Assembly: GCA_963930655.1 (NCBI GenBank)
Contig: OZ005613.1
Location: 10,176,501 to 10,240,500 of the forward strand
DNA length: 64,000 nt
Direction: 5' to 3'
From: Myrica gale
Lineage: Eukaryota; Streptophyta; Magnoliopsida; Fagales; Myricaceae
The notes below the pieces were generated by a model. It worked only from the letters and a program-made list of their open reading frames with translations. It searched no databases and had not been told where the DNA came from. Positions 12,661 to 22,570 of the stretch are shown in pieces. The translations under genes and the position numbers were made by a program. Positions within the stretch are counted from its first letter, which is position 1; each line of letters opens with the position of its first letter.

Positions 12661-14450
12661 GACTCTGTAACGTCCCGATTAAAAAGTTCAACTGAAGAGT
12701 TCCATCTGAAAAATGGGACTTTTCACCCTGTTTACAAGTAATTGATCCCACCACTTGAGAATCAAAACCCACACTCACAAAACCATCCATAACTTATGAA
12801 AATATGAAATCCAAAATTTTAGTAGAAGAAATTTTAGTCGGAGTACTGATCCCAAAATCCTCAAATCTCACAATTAACAAAGGATCCAAATAAAAAGTTT
12901 TTCCTCAAATAAAGTAAAATTACTAAAGTCTCTAAATTGACGCAATCATTATCGAAGTCTTCAAAGGACTTTTCATTCAATGACTTTGCAACTTGCTACC
13001 TTCTTAAAACTATCACTCGAGATCTCCTACTACTCGTTGTTACCAACTGCTAAATCTGAAGAATAGGAAGTAAGTCATGAGTTGCAACTAGCTCAATAAG
13101 TAGCAATCAATGGGGATAGGGGAAAATGACAATTTATAAGCATAACCAAGATCAAGAAAAATGTAGTGAGCAATACTAACTGAAAATATAATATATAACA
13201 AAATATCTTAGGCCAAGCAACGTTATATACACACTCCAAAACTTTCCACCAAATTAAATACAGTCCAAAATTTATAACATTTATACACACACTCTAAAAC
13301 TTTCACAAACCCCAATAAATCTCAATATCCAAAAGATTCTAAAAATTTGGAAATATTCTTCGAAATTTCAGCAAACAAACGCTATCATAATGAAATTATC
13401 AATGGTCACAAAGATCCAATGGTCATGAAGACCTCAATGGTCACATAGACCCCATTGGTCACAAAGACAGCAACAGACGCACGTACAAGAATAGTTTTAT
13501 AGTATGCTCACAATCACATATTTCAACTAAACAAATCCAACATTTCCAATATCTAAAAATTTAGTTTCTCACAATAACGCATTTCCAAAATATTTTCTAT
13601 TTGCAAAATAATTTAACTATTGTACACTGATGTTCACAATCTAAGAATTTCGTATAAACCACATTGAATTTGGACTACTTACCTCAAAGGCTTAACCAAA
13701 ATTTAAGTTTTTTCGAGGATGGTTGAATGGTCAATCACAACTTAAAATCAATATTAAACGTCAGCAGTCTTTCATCTTAATTCACACATCTCCAATATGA
13801 TCCCAATAATGCAATCCAGCAATAAAATTCAAGATCGAATGGACAAACCTTCCATCATTTAACCTCCATCAACTCTAAAAAGAATATGCTATTCCTATCA
13901 TCCACAAAACTTCTCCAATTCCACCTCTTATCACCCTACAACAACCCAAAAAATAATCTGGAAAAATCTAGAAATTGTGAATCTAAAACTTCATCAAAGA
14001 TAAATATTTGAACAAAACTCACCCAAATGCATCAACAAAGAAGACGACTAAAAAACGACATAACCCGAAATTAATCCATAGATTCCGAAAAGTATCTAAC
14101 CCCTGCGAATCATGTTTCCAAAGGCTAAAGAGAGGAGCTTTGGAAAAAAGAGGCAGAGCGAGAGAACATGACCTAAGAGGCGATCCTCTAAAATAAAAGC
14201 AATGGTACATCTTTTAGCTCGACTAGGTTTGCTAGATTTGAATAGGACGAGATTGTAGGCAAAAATGTGTAGAAATTGAAATCTGAAAGGAAAGAGTCAG
14301 GCTATGGAATCGGCGGCCAACATCTGCTGAAAAAATTGGCTTTCTTGCGTGAAAGAGAAGAAGACCTACACAACTAATCAAAACAAATAGTTTTGCACAT
14401 TTTTTTTTAAGAATATTAGACTCATTATAAGGCCGAGTTAAACTGACTAT
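12661..14450. other. repeat-like, possibly LTR-derived, no gene
   Basis: The A- and C-rich stretch starts near a TGTAACGTCCCG phrase (12666), a common LTR 5' end in plants, but I could not find a matching end or target-site duplication. It holds an 18-bp minisatellite at 13399-13470. Confidence 0.3.
13399..13470. repeat. 18-bp minisatellite, 4 copies
   Basis: Four imperfect units of the form tcaatggtcacaaagacc. Confidence 0.85.
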
Positions 14451-16256
14451 GGTCCCATGTTATAGAACTCAGTTTTCATTTTTTTTTTTCTCTCCCATGA
14501 TACCACATGAAGAGATGTAGGAGTCAGATGTCAGTGATTCCTATTTATGGTTGAAATTGACTTATTTTGTACATGTTTGAACTCTTATCCTACCATCTAC
14601 GTATCCTCATTATTCTTTTTAGAGTTAACATATAAAGTGAGATTTAGAGAGCCCGGTATATATTGGAGGACTCTACTACTTCTGCTGCTGCTTCAATCAT
14701 CCACGTATGCTGCACTTTCAGTTCCTAGTCAGCAGCTCCAGCTTACAGCATCAGATATTCTTTACTATAGCTTTTCTCCCTCTCTCTTGTAACCATTGGC
14801 TAGTGTACGGCTGTCATTGGCTAGTGTACGGCTGTGAGGTAGTTGTATATAGTGAGCTGGTTACCTTTGTACAGGTTACTTTATTCGTTCAGTACAATAA
14901 TAGGAACGAGTTTTCCTTCCCAAATGTTCTTTTCACTGATACATTCGACAGAAAACTCACAGCTTCAGAGAAAAAGGCAGAGAAGCCAAATAGCCTTTAA
15001 TATTGACTCGACTCCCATTACCTCGGCGAATGTCTCTTATTGTAGGACCCTCTGATCTGAGCCTTTGTTCTTTCCTTTCTTTTTTCTTGCGAGTGTCGTT
15101 CTTTGTTAAGGAATGGATTCTCTTCTTGGCTTTGGTGCAAGAGAAAGCTCTCTAATTAAAGCTTATCAAAAATATGTATAGACATCGCATTCCCAAATTC
15201 CCAATCACTAGCGATCGAGAACAGCAAACTTTTGCGTGAAGGTTTTATTGTTTGTATACCCTTTGGGCTTTGGTGGATTTTGAGCGGGCCGGTGAGCCTT
15301 GAGTGCAGTAAACAATAATTTCATGAAATGCTCTCCAAGGATAATGTCAAAAAAATATCAAGGCTTGGTGGGTTTTACAGGCTGGGCCTAAGCCCAAGGG
15401 GAACTAGCAGGATTGGGGGTTCTTTTTTGTGTGGTATCAGCCTGATTAGCTAAAGCAAAGGGATCCACTAAAGTCTAATATCATTCCCACTTCAAAAAAA
15501 AAGAAAGAAAAATATATCATTCTTCAAGAGTGGATTTTCTAAATAAGACCAACAATATACATAGGATCAATTAATCTTCCAACAGTAAACTAGGAATATT
15601 TTATCACTTTCTAAAATTCACAAAGAAATATGGATAACTCTCAATCTCTCAATCCCTTAACCAATCTTTTGATCATAGTCTACAACGAAAAATACTCCCC
15701 ATCATTTGGTTGCAGATTTGACAATTATCTTCAAGAAGCAAAAATGTAACAATCTGGAAAATAAAAAATGCTAGATTAAAAAAAAAAGATACATTCTTCA
15801 CTCATTAACCATACCGAGTTTGACATATTATATATTCTAACTAACAATGTTAGACACTGCACCCCCAGTCTATAATAATATCTTCGACAATTTCATGAAT
15901 TAAAAAAAATATATCTTTAAGAATGCATTGGGTTAAGAGCACTATCGTTATTTCGGTCTAAAAATTTGAGGAAGGTTACAAAGTGTCAAACATTAATAGC
16001 TAGAAGATGTCAAGTGTTAAAGGAGATGGTTTAATGCATAATTTGTCAAACCCCATCATCAAAATTTATCTTAATAAAAATGCATACTTTAAACACTACA
16101 TCAAACAGAAACCCCTCTACTCACAAGAAGAAAACAATATCTTTTTGCAAATATATTGTCCTATACGCCTTTCAGAAACCAATTTACAGTGTCTGATCAT
16201 TGAAGCACACAAAACAAAACCTGAAAAGCAAAACAAATAGGAGTAGTAATTACAGT
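14451..16256. other. no recognised gene
   Basis: Contains a perfect 21-bp tandem duplication (14794-14814 and 14815-14835). The 14850-14960 stretch resembles the 3' part of a Copia LTR, but no ends were found. Confidence 0.45.
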
Positions 16257-16404
16257 CTATTTAATCACACATGCAAATGAAACCCAGACGTAGCTCGTAC
16301 AAGCTCCGAAGCTCGACGGAGAGATAATTAACGAGTATAACGTACATACATCGGCTGGATACCTGCTGGCCCATGGTAGAAGACTACTGCGAGGGCCGAA
16401 CTGT

Positions 16405-16483
16405 CTATACGTCCGAGACGATGCCCTGCGAATCTTCCCCACCCGGTCCCACCATATTATACACCGGAACAATACCTGGGTTT
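16405..16483 (-). pseudogene. displaced C-terminal codons of the PB1 gene
   Basis: When the LTR element and one copy of its GGTTT duplication are removed, the PB1 frame continues across the junction as NPGIVPVYNMVGPGGEDSQG to a TAG at 16405-16407. These 24 codons plus 3' UTR are now cut off from the main coding region. Confidence 0.85.
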
Positions 16484-16845
16484 TGTTGGGAAAAGCGTCA
16501 CGAAAATTCAAAGAAAAGGAACACCAGATTTACGTGGTTCGGCCCCAATCCGGCCTACGTCCACCCCAGAGCAATTTTATTAAGAAAGCCTAAGAAAATT
16601 ACTCTGCCCGCCCCAATACAATAGTCACACCACCCTCTTTCTCTTCCTCTCTCTTTGCCCAATGCACACGATCTCACGTGCTCACGTGCCTCTTCTCTAT
16701 AACATAAGCCTCTTATTTATAGGGAAGAATACAAAGAGAAAACCCTAAGAGAATCCTAGATAAACTAGAAGTAGGGAGCAAGTAGACTTCCACAATAAGT
16801 CTACTTCTATTCTAAGTCTATCTCTTATGGGTGTGGACCCCAACA
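16484..16845 (-). repeat. 3' LTR of the PB1-locus element
   Basis: 362 bp, TG...CA ends, apparently identical to 17994-18355. Confidence 0.95.
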
Positions 16846-16858
16846 AATCTCCCCCTCC
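16846..16858 (-). other. polypurine tract of the PB1-locus element
   Basis: On the minus strand a GGAGGGGGAGATT stretch directly precedes the 3' LTR, where plus-strand DNA synthesis is primed. Confidence 0.85.
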
Positions 16859-17158
16859 ATAACCATAAGAGAAGAATTTGTTCCTGACATCTTTCGGTTG
16901 AGTGTTACCCGGGTTTTCAACAGTAGAAACTTCCTGCAACTTGGTGTCTGTTGCTCCCCTTGCTCACCACCCCTTGCAACCTTATTCTACTGGCACTCCA
17001 ACCTCGTCCTTGTCACCAGACGACCACACTCTCATCCGAGTGTCCTGCACCCCCGCATAGGGTGCCCGCATCCCCTGCTTGTACAGCCGGACCCATGAAG
17101 AACAGTAGCTCCCCCTGCTCTTGCATCTCCTCCAGCTGGTACCAAGCACCTTCGTTTT

Positions 17159-17368
17159 CTAGACGAAGTCAACAATCAACCGGCCTATAACCTTCCGGTT
17201 GATCTTCTTCCACTTTACCTCGTCAATCCCCTCCGGTTTCTTTCCCATGTTCTCCAATGGATCATACATATCCTTCCCATAAAGAATATCCTCCATTTGT
17301 GGCTTCCAGTTCATGTAGTTTGCAGCAGTCAATATCATCAAACCGGTAATCATACTCTCCGCCATCAT
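17159..17368 (-). pseudogene. truncated Copia gag N-terminus
   Basis: A 69-residue ORF begins near the leader of the element. The segment NYMNWKPQMEDILYGKDMYDP followed by a KPEG...WKKINRK stretch matches the start of Copia/UBN2-type Gag proteins (tryptophan-anchored capsid N-terminus). It stops after about 70 residues, and only a few hundred bases of unassignable sequence separate it from the polypurine tract, so the rest of gag, protease, integrase, RT and RNase H are absent. Confidence 0.7.
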
Positions 17369-17531
17369 TCACACTGATCGAGGCCGAATTTCACAATTCT
17401 GACTGCACCAATGGATCCGGGATGGCCTAAAACCTTAGGAACCGGTCTGACCTGCTCGAAAACCGGCCTAAAAGCCCCTGAACCGGCCAAAAAACCACAC
17501 TGAACAAATAAAACCGAAATATTCCTCAGGA

Positions 17532-17697
17532 ATATTCTCTGATGACGTGGCAAAGCTGACGTGGCACGCCGACCCTGATCCCTCTGCTGACGTGGCAATG
17601 CTGACGTGGCGGATGACGTGGCACTACCGACTCAGATCTCCTGGGACCCACTGCTGACGTGGCGATGACGTGGATGCTGACGTCACAGGACACGTGG
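17532..17697 (-). promoter_or_regulatory. cluster of ACGT-core (TGACGTGG) motifs in the element leader
   Basis: Seven TGACGTGG copies (starts 17543, 17557, 17588, 17602, 17614, 17655, 17666), one TGACGTCA (17678) and a CACGTGG (about 17690) fall within 160 bp. ACGT cores of this kind are bZIP sites (TGA, ABF/HY5 classes). Regulatory activity is inferred only from motif density. Confidence 0.5.
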
Positions 17698-17978
17698 CAG
17701 GCTCTTGTCGCTGGCGCGTGTGACGCGTGGGGAGAGTGAAGCCCACTCGCCCTGGCTCTGCTCGGCGCGTGAGGGCGCGTGTGACGCGTGGCGGCGCCTT
17801 TTCTTCTTCCTGCGGCGCGTGGAGGCGCGTCCCGGCGATTTTGACGACGCGGTTTCGACCAACGGCTTCGTCTCGATCTCCTCTGCAGGCTGGTGCTCTC
17901 CAATCTCAGATCGGACCACTTTGAAAGTTTCGGACCTTCTCCGCTTCTCCCGAAAAACTACTCCGGCTCCTCGAACCA

Positions 17979-17991
17979 GGCTCTGATACCA
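17979..17991 (-). other. primer-binding site (initiator tRNA-Met)
   Basis: Read on the minus strand, TGGTATCAGAGCC begins two bases after the 5' LTR, the usual site for Copia elements. Confidence 0.9.
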
Positions 17992-17993
17992 CT

Positions 17994-18355
17994 TGTTGGG
18001 AAAAGCGTCACGAAAATTCAAAGAAAAGGAACACCAGATTTACGTGGTTCGGCCCCAATCCGGCCTACGTCCACCCCAGAGCAATTTTATTAAGAAAGCC
18101 TAAGAAAATTACTCTGCCCGCCCCAATACAATAGTCACACCACCCTCTTTCTCTTCCTCTCTCTTTGCCCAATGCACACGATCTCACGTGCTCACGTGCC
18201 TCTTCTCTATAACATAAGCCTCTTATTTATAGGGAAGAATACAAAGAGAAAACCCTAAGAGAATCCTAGATAAACTAGAAGTAGGGAGCAAGTAGACTTC
18301 CACAATAAGTCTACTTCTATTCTAAGTCTATCTCTTATGGGTGTGGACCCCAACA
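17994..18355 (-). repeat. 5' LTR of the PB1-locus element
   Basis: 362 bp, apparently identical to the copy at 16484-16845. Confidence 0.95.
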
Positions 18356-19634
18356 GGTTTCTTACCCCGTAGAACACTTGTTGATTCACACCATCGGGAA
18401 CCACTCTCGCCGTCATATCATACGGTTCATATGCCGCCGCGACTGGTCTGATCCCTCCGGCTCCGCCATACATCTGCCCTAGTCCCGATACAGGATGATG
18501 GTAGCTGACTGGTACTTGACTCGGAACAGCCGAGTATTGCTGAAGATAAGAAGCACGAATACAGATGGGCTGAACCGGAACATTCCCGGGTGGGACTGCA
18601 CTCTGAACATAGTAAACAGGTGCGGGCTGTAAGGAATAACTCGAATCCGGGATGTAGTGCAGCATCGGGTTCCCAGGGAATCCAGTTGGATGCGATAGGG
18701 GCGGCTCACCCGTCTCTGCAAATCCATCAGTTTGATTCTCCTTTGCTTCCGGGTTATACGATTTGGTCTTGACAGGTGGGAGATTGGGTATCGGTGGCAC
18801 ATACGGTGCAGACGAAGAGGAACAAAATGGGGAAGGCACAACCAGAGCAGGAGAACCCGGATCCGAATTCGATACATTATCGCCAAGCATGTATCGAGAC
18901 TTTATCTTTGGGTCGCGAGGTTGTGTGTCCTCCGCATTGTCGAGCCCGAACAGGTAGTCGGGTAACTCGGAGACAATAGAAGAGACCTCAGACCGCCCAC
19001 GCTCAATTCCCGAGCCTGGAGCCCCGCCGCCACTGTTGATAGCGTCAAGGAACCATTGATCACGGCTAGCCGAACCGTCGAGTATCGAGCTGATACTGCT
19101 AGTCCTGGAGTCATCGACTTTGGGAAAGAGAAAGAGTCGAAGCCGAGCGGACCTCGGGTTCTGGTTGTGCGCCAAGCGGTCGTACTCGTCCATCATGTTC
19201 TCCACATCTTCATCGGTCGTCACAGAAATCAGCGCATCAAGATCTTCGCTGGGAAGCTGGTACTTGATTGTTATATCGGTCGTGCCTGTACACAATGAAA
19301 ATTCATTAGAATTGAAACCAAAATGGAGAAAGAACGTAAAGGACGACGCTGAATTATATTCCGGTTTCGGGAGTGCGCCTGAGAGCTTGGAGAGCTTGGA
19401 GAGGACGGTCGAGAAGTTGGTGGAGCGATGCACAGCGACTATGCGCGTGTCGCCGCCAACGTAGCGGAGTTGGTTATCATGGGGACGCGGTAAGATCTTG
19501 TCGCCGAAACTGCACATGAACCGCACACGCGGATGCTGATCATACGACCCGTGCGGATGGTGGGCCGACCGAGGCGAGGACGCAACAGAGTCGACTGTGC
19601 CGACGTCCAACTCGGATGCGTGGTGCGACGTCAT
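18255..19634 (-). CDS. PB1-domain protein, C-terminus replaced by LTR sequence
   Basis: The protein starts at 19634 (MTSHHASELDVGTVDS). A PB1 domain spans about residues 35-155: RVRFMCSFGDKILPRP, RYVGGDTRIVAVHR, then the acidic OPCA-like stretch LDALISVTTDEDVENMMDEY and ARLRLFLFP. PB1 domains mediate protein-protein pairing; the rest is a low-complexity Pro/Ser/Tyr-rich tail typical of this plant family of unknown function. Residues 87-117 look like a retained 93-bp intron (19286-19378) with a GC donor and AG acceptor; splicing would join KLSG to TTDITIKYQLP, as the family expects. After FYGVRN the frame enters the inserted LTR and ends after 33 foreign residues, replacing 24 native codons. 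The PB1 domain is untouched, so a nearly normal protein may still be made. Confidence 0.88.
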   Translation of the reverse strand: MTSHHASELDVGTVDSVASSPRSAHHPHGSYDQHPRVRFMCSFGDKILPRPHDNQLRYVGGDTRIVAVHRSTNFSTVLSKLSKLSGALPKPEYNSASSFTFFLHFGFNSNEFSLCTGTTDITIKYQLPSEDLDALISVTTDEDVENMMDEYDRLAHNQNPRSARLRLFLFPKVDDSRTSSISSILDGSASRDQWFLDAINSGGGAPGSGIERGRSEVSSIVSELPDYLFGLDNAEDTQPRDPKIKSRYMLGDNVSNSDPGSPALVVPSPFCSSSSAPYVPPIPNLPPVKTKSYNPEAKENQTDGFAETGEPPLSHPTGFPGNPMLHYIPDSSYSLQPAPVYYVQSAVPPGNVPVQPICIRASYLQQYSAVPSQVPVSYHHPVSGLGQMYGGAGGIRPVAAAYEPYDMTARVVPDGVNQQVFYGVRNLLGSTPIRDRLRIEVDLLWKSTCSLLLVYLGFS

Positions 19635-21158
19635 TTCATGGGTAAGCCAAAAAAAAAGACAAGAAGAATGAGAGAACTCCGAACGGACTTAATTGAGCCA
19701 GAGATTCCGGTGACTGATATGTGCTAATGTCGGAATCTCCGCTGGAGCTCTGGCGGTACAAAATGTCTTTGGGTAACTAATATCTATGGCGGGTGATGTG
19801 GACGACATATAAAAAGGGTCCCACCTAAGTACGCCCACTAGACTTTATAAATTCGAGAAAATAAAAAAGTCTACACCTAATACGGGATTTCGTGAGCATA
19901 TTTATCCTCAGTAAATGCATGATTTTTCACGCAAATTGTACGTCTCCAGAAACCGTGAAGACCTATTAATTTCGATCAAAATCTATTAATAACACGGCTG
20001 TCAATTAAAATAATTAAATAAATATAAAATGTTTACTGGGATCTTGAAAGATCAAATGATTGATACTCAAAAGTACGTGTAGAACCCACCTAAGATCATG
20101 TTCGATCGAGAATTACTATGTTTATTTTATCTGAATAAATATACGTATTATTCTGTATTTTCCTCTCATTGTAGGACGAGGAGAAAATAATGAATGAACA
20201 GTTATTATGCCATTTGCTATAGGCTAGCCAGCAATGATGTTGAAGTTCTGAATTAAACAATGGGACTGATTTTATTTGAAATTTTTTGACAAACTGGGAG
20301 CTTACCTGTTTCCCTCTTAGCCCTTCTAGAACAAGATTATAAAGGTCAACTGGCTCCATGTGGGTTATGTAAGTAATGGTCATTTTAAGGGGAAAAAATG
20401 ATGTAAACGGGGGTTCTTATGAAATAGTATTTCCTGAAGAAAATATATCCATAAATTAAACCGATTGCCAATGAAAAATATATAGAGATATCAAGAAAAT
20501 TAAGGATGTGTTGTCATGTCACCCACAGCAACCAAAATTTCATTAAAATGCTCAAGATCTAGCTAGCTGGCCAGTAAAAATGCCGGTAGTGTATTGCATT
20601 GATCTCCAGGCAGCAAGTTGTGCAGGAGTACAACCATGGCCATGGCAGTGATGAGTACTGTGAGGTTTCAATAAAGATGACAATAAAATAAGTTTTGAAG
20701 CATTAAAATCTCAATTAATCCCTTGTATCCCCAAAACAAAAGAAGAACTAAGATCACACCCGGCTTTTAGCTGAAAACGACCGAAAACGCCCCAGAAAGA
20801 TAAGAGAGCAATTGCTTACCAGTTACCAGCAGAGATCGAACAGCTTTTTCTTATGAGCTGCAGTACAAATGTCTGACCTCCTCTGGAGGTCTGTCTCGCC
20901 CTTCAAAGCGCCTTTGTCTGCCCCTGGGAGGTTGTTTGTAACGGGAAGGTAGAAACTTTTAGGAAAAAGGCGAATTTGCTTTCCGCGCGGGGGGGTCGTG
21001 GGACCCACGTGGGTCTACGTGTTCTCGTCTCTTTGTGAGGTGCAACGTGGCTTCATGTCACTGCTTTTTTGTCCCATGGATAATGCTAGCTCCACTGAGC
21101 TACTTTTGTTAGTACCTCACCGTCCAATCACAACGGTCTCAGGCTTTTATCCGCAAAG
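19635..21158. other. upstream region of the PB1 gene; no other gene seen
   Basis: Includes the leader and promoter of the divergent PB1 gene. A small minus-strand ORF at 20823-21008 has no recognisable domain. Confidence 0.5.
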
Positions 21159-21167
21159 GATAGATTA

Positions 21168-21290
21168 GAGAAATGCTTCCCATCCCGAAACGGGAGTCCC
21201 GATTTTAGTCCCGAATGACGTGGACGTTACTTTAGTCTGAAACGCAGCCGTTTTATTTGTTTTTGACCGAAGCGAAAATCCCCAAGAGAG
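21168..21290. repeat. left TIR of the glutaredoxin Pack-MULE
   Basis: About 123 bp, inverse of 22439-22561 at roughly 95% identity by eye. Confidence 0.93.
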
Positions 21291-21335
21291 ATGGTCTGAC
21301 GGACACAAAAAATGGGAAACTTACCTTGTTTGAAA

Positions 21336-22372
21336 CTAATAGCAACATATGGGGCAGCGTATAACCCCGTTTTCATTACAGTGAGGGCAACGTTGGAACC
21401 CATATGCACCCTCTTTACCGCCACAATCCTCTTCCTCTTCTTCCTCTTCTTCATCGCGATCATAGTAAATTTTACAACTTCCCGAACATGACTCACAAGG
21501 CACAAACCTTACATCCCCACAAGCCTCACAAGCTAGACCTGGACCACCATCATCCAACCTTTCGCAGCACTCTCCCAACTTCTCAAGCTGTCCGTCCTCG
21601 TGGAGTGGCCGGATTTCTTCGCCCCCGCCGACGTACTTTTTCCCAACAAACACCCTTAGCAAGCTTCCCCCATTAAACCCATCTCCCAATAGCTCTTTTA
21701 GCTCCTCCTTGAACCCCGAATGCATCGACACGTCCCGCTCGTCTACTCGGATGCCTAGGCCTTTTATGATTACCCTCACATAGCAACAATCCTCGTACGT
21801 CTTCCTCACCCCTCGCAGGCTTGTGAAGTACACCACCATCTTTTCCTTCCCACATAAAGTATTAACAACAGTGTCGTTTACCTTTTTTTCATTGTCAACA
21901 TCCACAACTGATTGTCTGCTCCTGCAATCGATTATTGATATTGTTGTTTGTCATCCTCCAATGGTCGCAGGTGAAATGGGTTATCGGGTGGCAGGTCCTG
22001 GAGTGATTTTCGGAACGAGGAAATGATTTCGGTATCAAAACCCGATATCAAATGTCCCGAATTCAATTCATCTCCTCCCATCTGAAGCCACATAGGTTCT
22101 GGCGAGGCCCTGCCGTTCTCTTTAAATCTCGATTTCGGACGATCAAAAGCAATATCGACTGGAATTGGATTGGGACCGCGGACCAAATCAAAAGAAAAGC
22201 TCCTGAGCTGGGGGGATCGCAGAGGACTAACATCTTCAAGCCCCTCCATTAATTCCCACGTATTGATGGACTCTGGCTCTCCCGGCGGCGTTCTAATCGG
22301 TGTCCTGGGAACGACTTTAGGAATTTTCTCTTCGAGGAAATGAAGTTCTTTGAAAAGCCAAATATTTGGCAA
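21336..22372 (-). pseudogene. captured glutaredoxin-family protein with C-terminal CxxC motifs
   Basis: This matches the plant glutaredoxin-like group typified by Arabidopsis At5g39865, not classical CPYC glutaredoxins. The N-terminal frame (from 22372) has RTPPGEPESINTWELMEGLE. The C-terminal frame (open to 21336) has the thioredoxin-fold core VVYFTSLRGVRKTYEDC, RVFVGKKYVGG and LHEDGQLEKL, then four CxxC pairs ending CPHCNENGVIRCPICC. The native C-terminus seems complete; the first 40 or so family residues, with the usual N-terminal motif, are absent. The two frames differ by one base: the upstream frame ends in TAA at 21932-21934 and the downstream frame opens after TGA at 21951-21953, so a single indel in the intervening CAA-rich stretch explains the break. 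Members of this group are normally intronless, so capture from genomic DNA and from cDNA cannot be told apart. Confidence 0.85.
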
Positions 22373-22438
22373 GAGATAGTGAAATTAAAACGGCTTGCTT
22401 GGGGAGAGAGCTGGGGATTTTGGCTTCGGTCTCGGCTT

Positions 22439-22561
22439 GCTCTCTTGGGGATTTTGGCTTCGGTCAAAAACAAATAAAACGGCTGCGTTTCAGATTAAAG
22501 TAGCGTCCACGTATTCGGGACTAAAATCGGGACTTCCGTTTCGGGACGGGAAGCATTTCTC
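22439..22561. repeat. right TIR of the glutaredoxin Pack-MULE
   Basis: Inverse of 21168-21290. Confidence 0.93.
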
Positions 22562-22570
22562 GATAGATTA

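Larger units (their letters stand above)
16484..18355 (-). mobile_element. young non-autonomous Copia-type LTR element, 1872 bp
   Basis: Two 362-bp LTRs (16484-16845, 17994-18355) look identical base for base and are flanked by GGTTT (16479-16483 and 18356-18360). On the minus strand the order is 5' LTR (18355-17994), primer-binding site matching initiator tRNA-Met (17991-17979), a GC-rich leader, a gag start, then a polypurine tract next to the 3' LTR. The LTR carries a TATAAATA box and two CACGTG motifs. Almost all of gag-pol is deleted, so any movement must have been in trans. It lies inside the last coding exon of the PB1 gene, same strand. Confidence 0.95.
21168..22561 (-). mobile_element. 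Pack-MULE carrying a glutaredoxin-family coding sequence, 1394 bp
   Basis: Long terminal inverted repeats (about 123 bp: 21168-21290 and 22439-22561) begin GAGAAATGCTTCCC and agree except for about six substitutions and one indel. They are flanked by a perfect 9-bp target-site duplication, GATAGATTA (21159-21167 and 22562-22570), diagnostic of Mutator-like elements. Between the TIRs there is no transposase, only most of a host glutaredoxin-like coding region in the minus orientation. Next to the right TIR, part of the TIR inner end is tandemly repeated (ggggattttggcttcggtc at about 22412 and 22447). Confidence 0.93.

Noticed and set aside
13399..13470. Regularly spaced 18-bp repeats, CRISPR-like at first sight
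   Set aside because: Units are directly adjacent without spacers in a plant nuclear context; a simple minisatellite.
14520..14960. Possible solo Copia LTR
   Set aside because: The 3' part resembles an LTR but no start, end or flanking duplication could be matched.
17526..18021. Arginine-rich ORFs on both strands (for example MESTSLQRRSRRSRWSKPRR) in the young LTR element
   Set aside because: They fall in the GC-rich leader between primer site and gag and arise from the repeated TGACGTGG and GCGCGTG words; no known domain.
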